Source of the DNA: Larimichthys crocea
Lineage: Eukaryota; Chordata; Actinopteri; Sciaenidae
Direction of reading: 5' to 3'
Assembly: GCF_000972845.2 (NCBI RefSeq)
Contig: NC_040018.1
Coordinates: forward strand, 4,551,022-4,615,021
Length of the DNA: 64,000 bases
Below are positions 1-11,660 of this stretch, piece after piece; positions within the stretch are counted from its first letter, which is position 1; each line of letters begins with the position of its first letter. The notes beneath the pieces are model-generated. The model did no database searches. It was given only the letters and a program-made list of their open reading frames with translations, and was not told the origin of the DNA. Made by a program: the position numbers and the translations under genes.

Positions 1-201
1 CAATATAAATGTTGACATGCTTATATTAAGCAGATAAAATGTACCAATCCATATAATAACTTAGTTTACTGCAACATGTTAGCATGCAACATTTGTTAAT
101 GAAGCACTAAACACAATGTAGACCTTATAAAATGGGGAATGCCATTAGTTTTATAAGTTCTGAGTAGATGAAAAGTCAGGAAATAAAATTATTACAATTC
201 T

Positions 202-412
202 CCATGAAATGGACATACATGTCTGTACCAAATGTCACAGCAATCCATAGCTAAAAAACTGCAAACATCAACATCATGTTGGCGCTAGAGGAAAAGTTGG
301 GGAATCACCAAAGTCTATAGGATTCATCCTCTGGAGAACACGAATGTCTGTACCAAGTTTCATAGCAATCATTAATCCTGTTTTAGCAATAGTTGTTGAG
401 CTATATCAGACA
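202..412. repeat. Teleost interspersed repeat fragment
   Basis: The stretch runs through 'tggcgctagaggaaaagt', 'ggattcatcctctggagaac' and 'tctgtaccaagtttcatagc', then 'gttgttgagctatat'. I recognise this wording from a very common fish dispersed repeat, usually found as truncated copies. The phrase 'tctgtaccaa.tt.ca.agcaat' occurs twice (about 223-247 and 347-371), so the element has internal repetition. No terminal repeats or target duplication are visible, so its class is not assigned. Confidence 0.6.
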
Positions 413-1690
413 TTACATCAACATTGCCGTCCATGAAGCCATCACATTGTTAAATGCGGTTGGATGTGTTATAAATAATTCCCTTAAACTCAAGTAAAGC
501 ATTTTTCCATGAAGATGCTGAAGAAGTTTTATCACAGTTTAAAATGCTTTTATGGGACTCCTTCATGGTTATGACGGTGTCATGTCACGCCTTCACATAA
601 ACTGCATTTTTTTTTGTTGAATCTATATAAAACACCCACAAGAAATTACTTGCCATGACTTGCAGTAACCTCAATTAGTCAATAGTCAAAGGAGAGCTGG
701 GCAAGACGACAACATCGTTATCTTAAATGTTAACTTAGCAAGAATAGACGTAAGAATAGACATAAGTACAAGAAATACTTCCACTCATATTTTATTATGT
801 CTATTTTCAAATGAAGTGGAAAGAAATATAGCTAAAAAAACAAAAACAAGAATGAAATGAAGAAATGGTCTTTTGGTTCAACTTGCCCCAGGTTAGGGGT
901 AAATTGATCCTTAGCAAGTGGGTAAATTGAGCCATTTGTAGATAAACGGAGCCACTGAATTATTTATGTGTAAGTCCCGTTAAACAAATGTAGTATTTCT
1001 ATGTCAAAGGGTACTGAGAACAGTTCTGTCACTTTTACAAGCTGCATTTTTCCCACTGCTGCTGCCTCCAACACACAAAAAAAGAATATTTTAAGTCTCC
1101 AGTTCCAAGTTTTCAGTTTCACACATTATGTTAGAATACAACCATCTTAGAAACTGTTGCCTGTTAATTAGTTACAGTTAATTACATTTTGAATTGTAGC
1201 ATCTATCTTATCACATACATGTTTTTTCCCACCTGTGCAGCTGTCACAGTTTGAAACAACTCATGCTAATGTTGTGCAGGTAATAATTATCTTTGTGCTA
1301 CATTTACATGCAAAGATGTAAACATGCATAATACATTAGTAATTCCTGGAGAGCTAATGTGACGTTCAGTCACATGTCATCTTATGTTGATAATGAGCAC
1401 AGCCTGCTGTCTTAAAAATATTCAAATGCATTCAAGAAATTATCATGATTTTGGCATGTTAATTGCATTAATTATCACAGTGCAATTAGATGAATCTGTA
1501 CAGCTGACTAATTGAGATGTGTATCAGTACGGAGTGCTGCCACTGGAAACACAATTTCAAAAACACATTTTCTGCCATAATTATCCACAATTAACCCTCA
1601 AAGGCAGCAGTTGATATAGATAATTTTGTTGTTGACAAATCATTTATTACCCTCTCCCACCCCCTCGACCCCTTCATTCCCTCACTAAAG
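413..1690. other. Intron of the muc15-like gene (left part)
   Basis: AT-rich sequence without a supported exon. A stretch at about 1385-1545 is rich in homeodomain-type ATTA/TAAT cores with little simple repetition, which is typical of intronic conserved elements but unproven. The last 45 bases form a pyrimidine tract ending in 'ccctcactaaag', the splice acceptor of the next exon. Confidence 0.5.
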
Positions 1691-1861
1691 GTCTGGAATC
1701 AGGTCCCCAGAGCAGCAGAAGAAAAGGAGCGTGGGGGGCTGTGCTGGGAACGGCTGTGGCTGTGGCCTGCGTGGGACTGGTCGCCTATATCATCCTGAAA
1801 AAGAAACACCAGAAGGGTTTCTCTCACAGGAAACTTGTGGAGGAGTTTCCTTCAGACCCAG
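1691..1861 (+). CDS. muc15: Mucin-15-like, transmembrane exon (internal, partial gene)
   Basis: This internal exon encodes the membrane anchor of a mucin-15-like type I glycoprotein. It starts after a strong acceptor (long C/T tract, then AAAG) and ends before the donor G|GTATGT. Reading from 1693 (the first two bases complete a codon from the previous exon), it gives about 56 residues. A short Ser/Gln/Arg/Lys juxtamembrane stretch is followed by a hydrophobic helix (AVLGTAVAVACVGLVAYIIL), then a basic stop-transfer run (KKKHQK) and GFSHRKLVEEFPSDP. Mammalian MUC15 has a similar 'FSHR' motif just inside the membrane. MUC15 is known as a cell-surface, heavily O-glycosylated mucin without a VWF or SEA domain. 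The Thr/Ser-rich ectodomain and signal peptide are not in the window and should lie to the left. The exon ends one base into a codon, which matches the start of the exon at 5098. Assignment rests on remembered motif similarity, not an alignment run. Confidence 0.72.
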
Positions 1862-4179
1862 GTATGTTAGCTCCTACACCTCCCTAAACTGTAAACAATA
1901 AACCTGCTAATATTTTGAAGGAAAATTCCATAAAATTGATGCATTGTAATCAGGTGTCGAGAGTTTCCTGATGGACGCTAAAGTAAATTGCTGCCAGTTG
2001 CAGCTGCTGTTAGGTAATGTTAGCTCAGTTTGTTAGTTACCTGGACTGACAGCTCAGAGCACAGGTTTGGACCTTTAGGAAAATAAGGTTTTCAGGCCAA
2101 GTACAAGGTATTGGAGCCAGTGTTGTGCCAGAACAGAAGCTGGTCAAGCGGGCAATGTAACCAGGCTCAGCAGCCTCTGTGGACATGACAATGACAGAGG
2201 TGAAAAGAATGACAGCTGAGAAAAGTAGAGAGTGACCAAACAAGAAGCTGTCGGACAAGTACATCCTGGACTGACCTTTAGTCATTGGCGAGAGCTTCAT
2301 GAAATAAAAGACGCCGAGCTGGGCTTCTTGCTGTTAGACTACTAAGTCTGCTACGTCTTGTGTTGTTGCACTTGCAGTAAAGAAAGTGGTCGACTTGCTT
2401 ATTTTTGATCTTAAGTAATATAAACATAACAAATGCTGGTATTATACAGTACAACTAACATTAAACAGCCCTCTAGTAGTGGGTGGCAGCTAAATGTAAT
2501 GCCACAATCCAACTGTGCCAAATATGGTTCCTATTATTATTATTACTACACAATGATGCATCATCACTCAAACACTTGCATGCTCAATCACTCACTAGTT
2601 CCCCAACATTTTCTGAAAATAGTCCAAAACATAACCCTCCTGAAACAGGAGCCAAAATCTTCATCAATCCCGCAGCAAAGAAAGCAAATAAGCATGTATC
2701 TAAAAATGTCAGAGTGTTCCTTTAAACCTTTGGTTCCTCTGTCTCTCTCTCACATGCAATCACATAACTCCATCCTGCTTCAATAGGGTAACTTTACCAT
2801 GCAAATGAGGATCATGTAGTATGACAGTCAATTTGTCTCATTCCTGCCGTGAACAGCATTCTGTTCTCACAGTTCTCCTACACTCCCACATACTTAACCT
2901 TTCTGTAAGTGAAATTAAGCCGCATGTCCGCCCCCCCCCACCCTGCCGCAGTATGCAGACATGTCTGAATATCCAAAAAGTATCACATTTCTCTCTAAAC
3001 TATCAGTGCATTCTCAAAACTGGAGTAGCAGCAGGATATCTCTAAATGTGAACTGATCCTTGAGAAACACGCATTCGACGCCCGAACACAATCGTCCAAC
3101 AAAATGGAAGAAAAACTGTCATGGTAAACCGCTCTGCAACTTTTCATACAGCGTGACTTCAACAATGTGGAGGGATGTATTGCTCAGCTTTGTGGCGACA
3201 TGAGAAGTAGCTGCCCAGCTCAAGGCGAACACGCCCACCAGATTCACGCTCAAAAGTAATGATAGCAGGCTTTTGAGAGGCAAAGGAAAGCCTGCCACTT
3301 TGTGTGATCATTTGTGTTATCCATTCACAGGAGATTGAATAAATGTTGACTAAACTGTCAATCAAAAACATCAACTGTCCCACACAAACGCTCGGAGGCT
3401 AAAAGAGCATTTCTTTCATTTTCTTTTTTTGTCACTGATGATTAAGAAAATATGATCAATTAATCTACAGATCACTTTTATACCTTGATTCTTTTTGACT
3501 TAGTCGTGCTTTAACCTGCACTAGACAGTGCAATGCAAGTCAAGTCGTTTTTTTATTTATATCGTAAAAATTACACATTTGCTCTGAGCTTAACAATCTG
3601 TGCAACAAACAACACCCTCTATTCTTAGAGCCACAGAGACAAAACTCCACAAAATGCAGCAGGAAAATTCATTCTAGCCCACTCACACCTTAGCAATGTT
3701 ATTTACAGTAAAATCAAGCCATATTATTTTATTTGTGAGGATATATTTTTCCTTTTTCCTCTTTGGAAACTCAAAATCACACAAAATCTTTCTCTGTGGA
3801 CCATGGAGAGTTGTCGACGCTGTGTCTGTGTTGCAGTTGTTATTCTGTAGTTAAGCGTAAGTGTACCCTCTTACCTACCAATCTGTCTTGTTTACTCTTA
3901 TTTCAGTTAGGTGCACTGGATTGCTACGTTTCCTCAAATGACTTTCAAGAAGCTCCTTATAATGTGTAACCTGTTGCAGTCAGTACTTGTAGGTGCAGAG
4001 GACAATAATAAGTCGACAGGAAATGACAGTTTATTTTGGAAAATAGCTTGAAATGATTGATTCAAAATGAAGGCTCAGCGGGGGAAAACATGGCTCTACA
4101 GTTAAAGCCACTGTGCAAAGGTGGACTGCCAATAAATCAGTGTGATATTACACTGTATGTTTGGCCAGTTATCTGTGGG

Positions 4180-4620
4180 AATAAGAACATTACATTTACA
4201 CTTAGTCATTTAGCTTTTATCCAAATCGGCTTACAAAAGAGGAAACAATCTAGGTATAGTCCCACAATGCAACAATAAGTCCTACTCCCGAGAAGTGACA
4301 GCTGTAGAGGAGGGTAGATTTGGCATTTCTGGTTGTTGGAAGTGCTAGAAGTGGAGGTACTCTCTGACGAGCTTTAGAGAGAGGGGGTCTTCAGGAGGTT
4401 TTTGAAGGTAGAGAGGGACGCCCCTGATCTGGTGGGAACTGGTAGGATGCTCCACCAATGACAGATGAGAAAAGTTTAGATTGCCCTGAGTGTACCGGTG
4501 GCAGAGCCAGGCGTCGTTCATCGCAAGAGCGAACGGAAGTGGGTGCAGAATCGTAGACTACTTTGTAGGCAAGCATCAACGATTTTGAATTTAATGTGGC
4601 CTTCTACAGGTAGCCAGTAT
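4180..4620. repeat. Teleost interspersed repeat ('catttagcttttatccaa' type)
   Basis: It begins 'cattacatttacacttagtcatttagc' and continues 'ttttatccaaatcggcttacaa'. It ends in 'aatttaatgtggccttctacaggtagccagt'. Both ends are wording I recognise from a long, very common teleost repeat. The copy is diverged, and target duplications are not obvious. The 62-residue minus-strand open frame within it (4391-4579) is part of the repeat, not a gene. Confidence 0.6.
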
Positions 4621-4894
4621 TACAATGCAAAACGACAAACAAGACAACAAATCAGTTAGATTGTGGATTATAATATATAGTAATAAAAGAATTTCAATGG
4701 GGCATTTATCCTTCATTACCAAGTCAAAAACAAAGAATGATTTAAATACCACTGATAGCGAAAACCATTTGAACATGAAAGGCAGGCAGCAAAGAAATGT
4801 CTGTGGACTCGTCGGAACCGGCTCAGACTTTAATGTGAACCTCTACTTATTTATTTATTATTAAGAGGGCATTTTTTCTTATCCACCTTGTCTA

Positions 4895-4970
4895 TTGTGA
4901 GCCGGGGTAACAAGTGAATTTCTCTGGTGTGGGATCAATAAAGTCTTATCTTATCTTATCCCACCTAAAT
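4895..4970 (+). repeat. Retroposon 3' tail with (TCTTA)n end
   Basis: The sequence 'gtgaatttctctggtgtgggatcaataaagt' followed by repeated 'cttat' is the characteristic 3' tail of teleost non-LTR retroposons and the SINEs they mobilise. A very similar tail ends the SINE at about 61.15 kb. Only the tail is clear here. The upstream 5' part is not recognisable. Confidence 0.55.
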
Positions 4971-5097
4971 CCAACATTAAGAGGGGAAAACACAGGCTAC
5001 TTTTCTGACTAATACAAGGTCAAAATGATGCTTTAGCAATGAAGGATTTAGGTAGAGGATACTGCAAATGTTTAATGCTCACTTGTCTAATTTCTAG

Positions 5098-5219
5098 TTC
5101 TCAGATTGGACAACAGTGAACCTTTGGATTTGAACTTCGGAGGTTCGGCCTATTACAACCCAGGACTCCAAGGGGACAACATCCAAATGAGCAGCTTTCC
5201 AGGACGTCGTGGAAACTGA
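5098..5219 (+). CDS. muc15: Mucin-15-like, final exon (cytoplasmic tail)
   Basis: This is the last coding exon of the muc15-like gene. It follows the acceptor 'tttctag'. Its first two bases complete the valine codon split at 1861. It then encodes 39 residues and stops with TGA at 5217-5219. The tail begins VLRLDNSEPLDLNFGG, continues SAYYNPGLQGDN, and ends FPGRRGN. The VLRLDN block and the S-x-YYNP block, in the same order and spacing, match the cytoplasmic tail I know for mammalian MUC15. The tyrosine pair suggests a phosphorylation or trafficking motif (inference). The tail past YYNP looks shorter than in human. The 3' UTR follows. No canonical AATAAA occurs soon after the stop; the first one I noticed is near 6961, so the transcript end is uncertain. 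Confidence 0.75.
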
Positions 5220-8084
5220 TAAAGAAAGAAAAACATAACAAACTCCCAAGACCAAAGTCATGAGCTCCCTTGAAAGAAACTCTGCCAATTGTGCTGATTG
5301 TCATTCGATAGACAAACCTATGACATGGAGTTTTGTAAATAAGACTGTGTGAAGGTGACATTTGTGGATGGAAATAACAAATGAGTTTGTAAAAGTCTAT
5401 TGTCGGCCACCACAAATGATACTCATGTTAGATTATGCATTATGCTGAGTAGATTTATTGCGTTGAAATAGAGCGATCGCTGAAGGCAATCTATCTGAAC
5501 TACACTGCAACAGCCAAAATTAACTGTCAGCCATTTGTGTACGTTGCCAAAGGGAATCAAATGAAGTCTTTCCTAATGAAGAATACGTGCCGCACTCAAT
5601 GAAGGATGTTAAAAATTAATATTTTGTTATAACCTTTGGTTTGATTTTGAATCATTTCTTCTTGAATAGGAGTCACAAAGTGCTGTTAAAGACAAAGAAA
5701 TACATTTGCATGAGTGCGACTCCTGCTGATGCAAAACATTTGGAAACAAACAAACAAAACAAAAAAGTGATGTTGTTCTGCAGCCTAAATAACAGATGAC
5801 ACAGCTGGCCCACTGAGGCCTTTGCAACAAAATTCAGAAGCCATGGTGAACAATAGCATTATCCATATCGACAATCCCCTGCTGTTACGGCATAAGGAAG
5901 GCAATAAGAAGTGAAATTTGAACTGCGCTCTCAGATGTAACACAACTGGCAGTCACAGCCAGACTCTGAGGATTGAACCATCAAACCAAAGACTTGTGTT
6001 CTTTTTTTTTTTTTTTTTTCCTATTTCACACCAGGGAGGGAGGTGGAGGGAGGCTGTTTTGTTATTCATAGACTGGAGGCTTTGGTATTCAGGAAGGGAG
6101 TTGTGTATTTGGTCTTAGCACTACTCAGTAGCAACAACTATATCATCATAATATACTTCTTCTTACTGACCTCCGGGTGTCCAAACGGAGATCTGAGTTT
6201 CTCGTGTGCACCTCGGAGAGTTACAGTACATAGAGTTTAACTTCTGCATGCCGCGAGCAAAATTAGAACATACCTAATGCAGATTTTAAAAAGTTTTTTT
6301 TAAAATTGTTATTCTTCTCCTTTAAGTTTGCTTTAACTTTGAGTGACAACCTTCAGCAAGAAAAGTGTTTTTTTTCTTCTTTTGGACTGAGAATTTTTGT
6401 GAGCACAAAGGGAATAGGCAGGGATTAACTACACCCTCTCATCTTTTTATGTATCTAATGCCTTTGTATGATAAAAATCTAACAATATTTCACAAATATT
6501 CATTTCTAAACTTTCTTACTTTTCTATGTTATACATTTTTATAACTGTATATGTGAAGAAAATCTATTCCGAAAATCCATCTTTCAGCTCCCTCGATCCT
6601 TTCACTTATCATTACCTGAGTGAAGCCTGCACTCGATCAATATGTGTCCTCATTATGATTGATACATGCCTCGGCCCGGCCTAAACAGCCAACAATAAGA
6701 TGTGTGATTTTTGTTTTTGTTTTTTTGCTTTGGTTCGTAGGCAGGCACGACAGGTCTGCTTCCTTCCTTGCTCTAATTTCAGACATCAATCAGCATGGGG
6801 GGCATTTCGTCTGACTGAGAGAGAGAGAGAGAAGAGTTTTTGTGTCGCAGTGTTAAAGAAATCACAGTGATTACTGCAGAAATAATACACGGTATATGGA
6901 TAACGGGACACTTTTGCATCGGTTTGCTTTGCGAAATGTAATGATACTTGATGATGTCTTAATAAAAAACAAATCCCCAAATATGTTTTGTTCGATTTGA
7001 TGCTTCCGCATGAGTTCTCTCAAGATATTCTCAGTTTTATTTCTGCTTTATTGGGTTTGTAAAAGCTGAAGAGAGACGGGGATGACATGCAGCAGAGGGC
7101 CCAAACTCAGCTCTATCAGGTCAGTTATCCTGGCACCTTTTATCCATTAACCCATGCAGCTATACTGTACACACAGTAAACATTTGCACAAGCGACGGTT
7201 TCGTTCATTCATCACAAATAAAATGAGCTCAGTGGAGGGATTGTGCCTGTTTTAATTAAGCACAACAATTTAAGATGTGATTGTTTGGCAGGGTGCTGAA
7301 ATCAATTAACTGACGGCGAGTCCTTCCTTAAAGAATGTACGTATTTCATTGGGGGGGTACTGGCAGGTTAATTTACACTTCCAGCTGAGCCAAATTAATT
7401 TGAATGAAATTAAATGATTGCTATCTAAATTGAGGCTATGTCTAATTTATTACTGGCCAAATCTGAATTCATTTTCTTCGAGCTAGTTCGCTGGAAATGG
7501 GTTTAACCTCTAAGATTAGCCTGTTGTAATAAGCCGAATCACTGTCTCTTTATCAGATGAGTCTCTACAACAATTAAACCATCAACAATGCATTATGCTG
7601 GATTTTTAATGAACATGGGGCCATTATGTCAGTATGGAGGCGAAAGGGTAAGAAGACAGAGTTCGAAGTTTGCACCGTACATCATTTTTACTTTGAAGCT
7701 TCACCGCTGTCACAAACAAACTGGTGCAGTAGCTGTGTGGGCGAGCTCTAAAAATAGTTCATAATATCACTTTGGTTCCAACAGCCACACAGACAGTTAA
7801 CAAGCTGTGCTCTGATTACAGAGCTGCTGATGTGCGTTTGATAGTCTGATCATTAGGCATCACTAACAACTGCTTTCCACTTTGCAGGTGGAACACAAAC
7901 TCAACAGCACAAAGTATCCACTCAAAGTTTGAATGCCGTGAAGGGGCAGATGTTTTAAAAGAATAGTTTGACTCTTTTCTTGCTGTGGGTTCAGTCAGAA
8001 ATGTTCTTTAATAAGTAAAATGTAATGCCAAGGTACTTTTTTTTGTAACGCTGTACCCAACTGTACAGTAAAATAGGCTGGAGA
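5220..8084. other. 3' UTR, then non-coding DNA
   Basis: The first part should be muc15-like 3' UTR of unknown length; an AATAAA at 6961 is one possible end. It contains a poly-T run near 6001-6019 and a short GA repeat near 6818-6832. The segment at about 7225-7640 is unique, ATTA-rich and low in simple repeats. No coding exon was recognised on either strand. Confidence 0.5.
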
Positions 8085-8480
8085 AGAAAAAGGGGGAAAC
8101 AGCAAGACTAGCTCTGGCAGTCCTGCCTCTGCCCCCTCCTGGCTAATCTAAAATTGGGCAAAGACGTGGACCTGAGGGCCGAATGAAGCCTAGTTGCCCA
8201 AACAAGCCACCTATAATGACACCCACCAGTCAATCAAAGCAGTCACACTCTTAATTATTCCTAACTCTAAAGCAATAATATAATTTAGAGTAGAGTTATA
8301 TAGAAATTCACACCCTGTACAGTTGTCACAAATGGGAAAAATTAGCTATATACTGTAGAGCCGACTGTTTTTTGTACCAGGCTGTATTTTGCATTTTAGC
8401 ATGGGGGCTTATGGCGATTAACTAATTCTGTAGCCAGCCTCAAGTGGCCGTTTGAGGAATTGTAGTTTTTGGCGCTTGCT
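8085..8480. repeat. Teleost dispersed repeat family R1, copy 1
   Basis: It shares with 11.2-11.66 kb the phrases 'tttttgtaccaggctgta', 'catgggg.cttatgg', 'ctgtagccagcctcaag.gg' and 'ccgtttgaggaa.tg.agttt'. Its earlier part ('caccagtcaatcaaagcag' and 'cacactcttaatta') matches 46.72-46.75 kb. The four copies in the window therefore define one family about 400 bp or longer. Its class is not assigned. Confidence 0.7.
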
Positions 8481-11199
8481 GCATTGGTTTCAGTTCACGG
8501 CCACAGGTTTCCACTTGGTACCTATCTTCACACACAATCTGCCTGTGCTCTCATCGTGCATTAAAATGTGTTTTGGAGGAGTGATTTTGGATGGAGGCCT
8601 GATGGGAGAGGGTGGGATTTTTTTTTGTGTCATATCTTGTTTGTTTAATCCGTGCACAAACCAGCATGTAAAAAAGACAGCTTGCCGTTTTACTGGGGGG
8701 TTTTGTGTTGGACTATGGCCAGCACGACTTGTCAGGGAAGCAGCTGAGGCTGTAGGAAGTTACTGAAGTGTGTTTGTACTAAAACACCAAATATTTCCAA
8801 ATGGTATAACCAAGAGCATGTGGGTTTGTTGAGAAATAACGTCTTACAGGAATATGACATGCTCCAGTTAGAGGTGCACTGTGGTAGTTGACAGCATTTC
8901 TCCTGGTAACTCAAATGTCACTCAGCTGCTGCCACGGGACCCAAGACTTGAAGCTTAGATGTTGTTTTTTATTTCACAAATATGTCCAATAAGTGTATTA
9001 TTTTATTTTGAAAGGTTGAAAAAAATATGCACAAAAGCAGCAATAAAATCTCTTTTCATTTTCTTAGACAAAAAGTAAAATATTTTGACAATGAAAAATA
9101 GTCTCTGACATGATTAAAGATCAAATAAAATTTGTAATTTTCTTTTTTTTGATAAACCATGTGGAATTTAATGAACAACATATGCATGTCAGTATTAGGA
9201 ATAAATCATTGGAACGTCCCAATAGACTTCAAATCCCCAAGTTTTACTTATTAACTTGGAGGAATTGAAGTGGTGGCATATGGAGGCTGATGTGCAGCTG
9301 CTGCTTCTGCCTCTGTTGCCAAACCTGTCCAACTAATCCACGTAGAGAAAGTCTGGTGAAATAAAGAACAGCTTGAAATCGGGTTTGACAGCACATCCAA
9401 AAAACACCTGAACAGCTTCAGTGCCTGGCACACTCAATATTCAAATATAGACGTCTTCATTTGGTGACGCATGAGGAAAACGTTTCAAATCTTAAAATGT
9501 CATACTAAAATGAATTGAAATGTTATGTGAAGGCCTCAGTCATGTTTGTTGTATGTACAGTCATGGTGTATTTTCCTCAAACCTTTAGTTTTAGGTTAAA
9601 CAAATAGCCTTGAATTGATTGAAAGGTTCAATAAAATGACAGAGACACCAGTTACTTCCAAGTTCAGTTTAGAGTTAGAAAATACACTTTGCAGCACCTT
9701 TAAACCTCACTATTTATACCTCATCTTATTTATTTAATCTGCACACTAACCTAACACTTCTTGGCAAACAACAGGTGGGCCTCAACAAATAATTACACAA
9801 CATAACTACTGATTTATATTATTTCTGTTTCTGTACGGATTACATGAATAAGATTCAAGCGGCATGCACACAATTGGACAATGAAGCAGCTGTGAGAAAA
9901 TAAGAGAGTGCAGAAAAAGAGAGTGGCATAATGACAAGAAAATTATAAACCAGTGTTAGTGATAAAATGATAAAACAATGAGAACAATGGTGATTAGACC
10001 ACAGTTGATTGAGGAAATGTTTTTCTTGAAGGAGGCACTAACTTTTGTGTCAGTGCAGGTGTATTCAGAACAATCTCTACTGCATTCTCTCTTAATTGGG
10101 CAAACTAACCTACAGGGAATTAACTAAGTGAGCGTAATATTCCCAAAAGTATACTAAACTAACATACTTTAGGTGTGTGTGTTTGGGGGGTTGGAGGTAT
10201 TGTTTTGCATTTTAAAAAGTAGACCTAGTTTAGACAGTTTTGACATTAAGAAGATTCCTGGGGTGTATTTAAAAGCTAACACAATGGTTTTTGACAGAGA
10301 GAGTGAGAAATGAGGCCAAACAGCAGGTTAACATTCTCCCTCTGTCACCTTCTAGTCGCACAGGTCGCTCGCTCTCGGCAGTTTATACATTACACGTTTG
10401 TCTGACAGCGCATTGTCTGTCAGGGATTTTTCCCCACACTGGTTGCCGCTGCTGTTGGGTCACTGGAGTGAATCTAAAGGGTCAGCGTCCTCCTCTGACA
10501 GAAAAACGTTCCAGGAAAACAAATATGAAACTTTCCAAACATACAGATGAAACAAGGAAGCGATTTGCATTGACGGGTAACAAAATACCGATGTGTTCTG
10601 GGTAAGATAATGTTTTATTTCCTTAATTGGTTTGCAAACTTAGACACCTTGTGTAACGTGACAGTGGTATTCAAAGCATGATGATATCTTTTTCCACAAC
10701 ACCCTACACCCTTCAGGAACAGTTTCCAAAGAGCAGTTTGACTTTCCTTTAGCCTTCATTGCTCTAAGCCCCACTGACATTAAACAAGTGCTGAGTATAA
10801 ATACAGTCATTTTTTAAAGGGATTAAAATAATGGTGGAGTCTAAAATAATAGCCAGCATGACCAAAATGAACAAATGGCCATAAATAAAGGTTGGGTGAA
10901 GCCATCAAACCATCTGCTTGGCTAAAATGATTGAAATGACTATAGGTATGCATGGCCTGAGGGTATGATCATGGTCATGGTTGGCAGAAACCAACACTGA
11001 ATGTTGAGGGGAAATGTGAACTGACCAGCAGTCTCCTGTGTGACTCATTTATAATCATCCCGACGTCACACCTTGTTGCTATTATAAAAGTCATACTCTA
11101 AACCTTAAACCTGATCGAGGGCTTTTCTTGTTTAAGTTTTATGGAGCCAGAAAATACCATATTTGGTTGAGAGAGTGGTGCTGCCTCTCTCCTGATTGG
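8481..11199. other. Non-coding AT-rich interval
   Basis: No supported exon, RNA gene or complete mobile element. The longest frames (about 104 codons at 8452-8766 and at 10291-10605) contain no recognisable domain, and the first overlaps repeat R1. Confidence 0.45.
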
Positions 11200-11660
11200 A
11201 TCTGACTGAAAACCCAAGCAAAGCGTGGTGGCCATGCCCTAAAGCATACCCTTTATTTTAGTCAAAATGGGACCATCATTGTGTTTAGATAAAGATTACA
11301 GTAAAACATATTTCCTTTCCTTTACCTATACATTTACATATATGACGCCTAGTTCCTCAAGCGAGATGCCTGTTATGGCCCCCACCCGGCTATGCTGTTA
11401 ACTCTGCATGGATTTTAGTCTTAATATAATTTGAACAGGTGAGTTCAACAGAAATTTAGGCTCAGTACAATTTTATGAACGGGGAAATTAGCTACAGAGA
11501 CCAAAACTGTTTTTGTACCAGGCTGTAAACATGTTTATTTCTGCTGTGAAGTTGGACATTTCAACATGGGGACTTATGGAGACTGACTTGTTCTGTAGCC
11601 AGCCTCAAGGGGCCGTTTGAGGAACTGCAGTTTTGGGGTTACAGCCCTGGAGGTTGCCAC
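11200..11660. repeat. Teleost dispersed repeat family R1, copy 2
   Basis: Same family and orientation as the copy at 8085. It contains 'gtaccaggctgtaaacatg', 'acatggggacttatggaga', 'tgtagccagcctcaagggg' and 'ccgtttgaggaactgcagt'. The 5' segment 'gcgtggtggccatgcccta' corresponds to the 'cacgctcttaattatg' segment of other copies. Confidence 0.7.

Larger units (their letters stand above)
1862..5097 (+). other. Intron between the two muc15-like exons
   Basis: This 3236-bp intron opens with GTATGT and closes with 'cttgtctaatttctag'. It is AT-rich and holds a fish dispersed repeat (about 4180-4620) and a retroposon 3' tail (about 4895-4966). No further exon was recognised. Open frames here are short, and I see no domain or paired splice sites supporting them. 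Confidence 0.6.
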
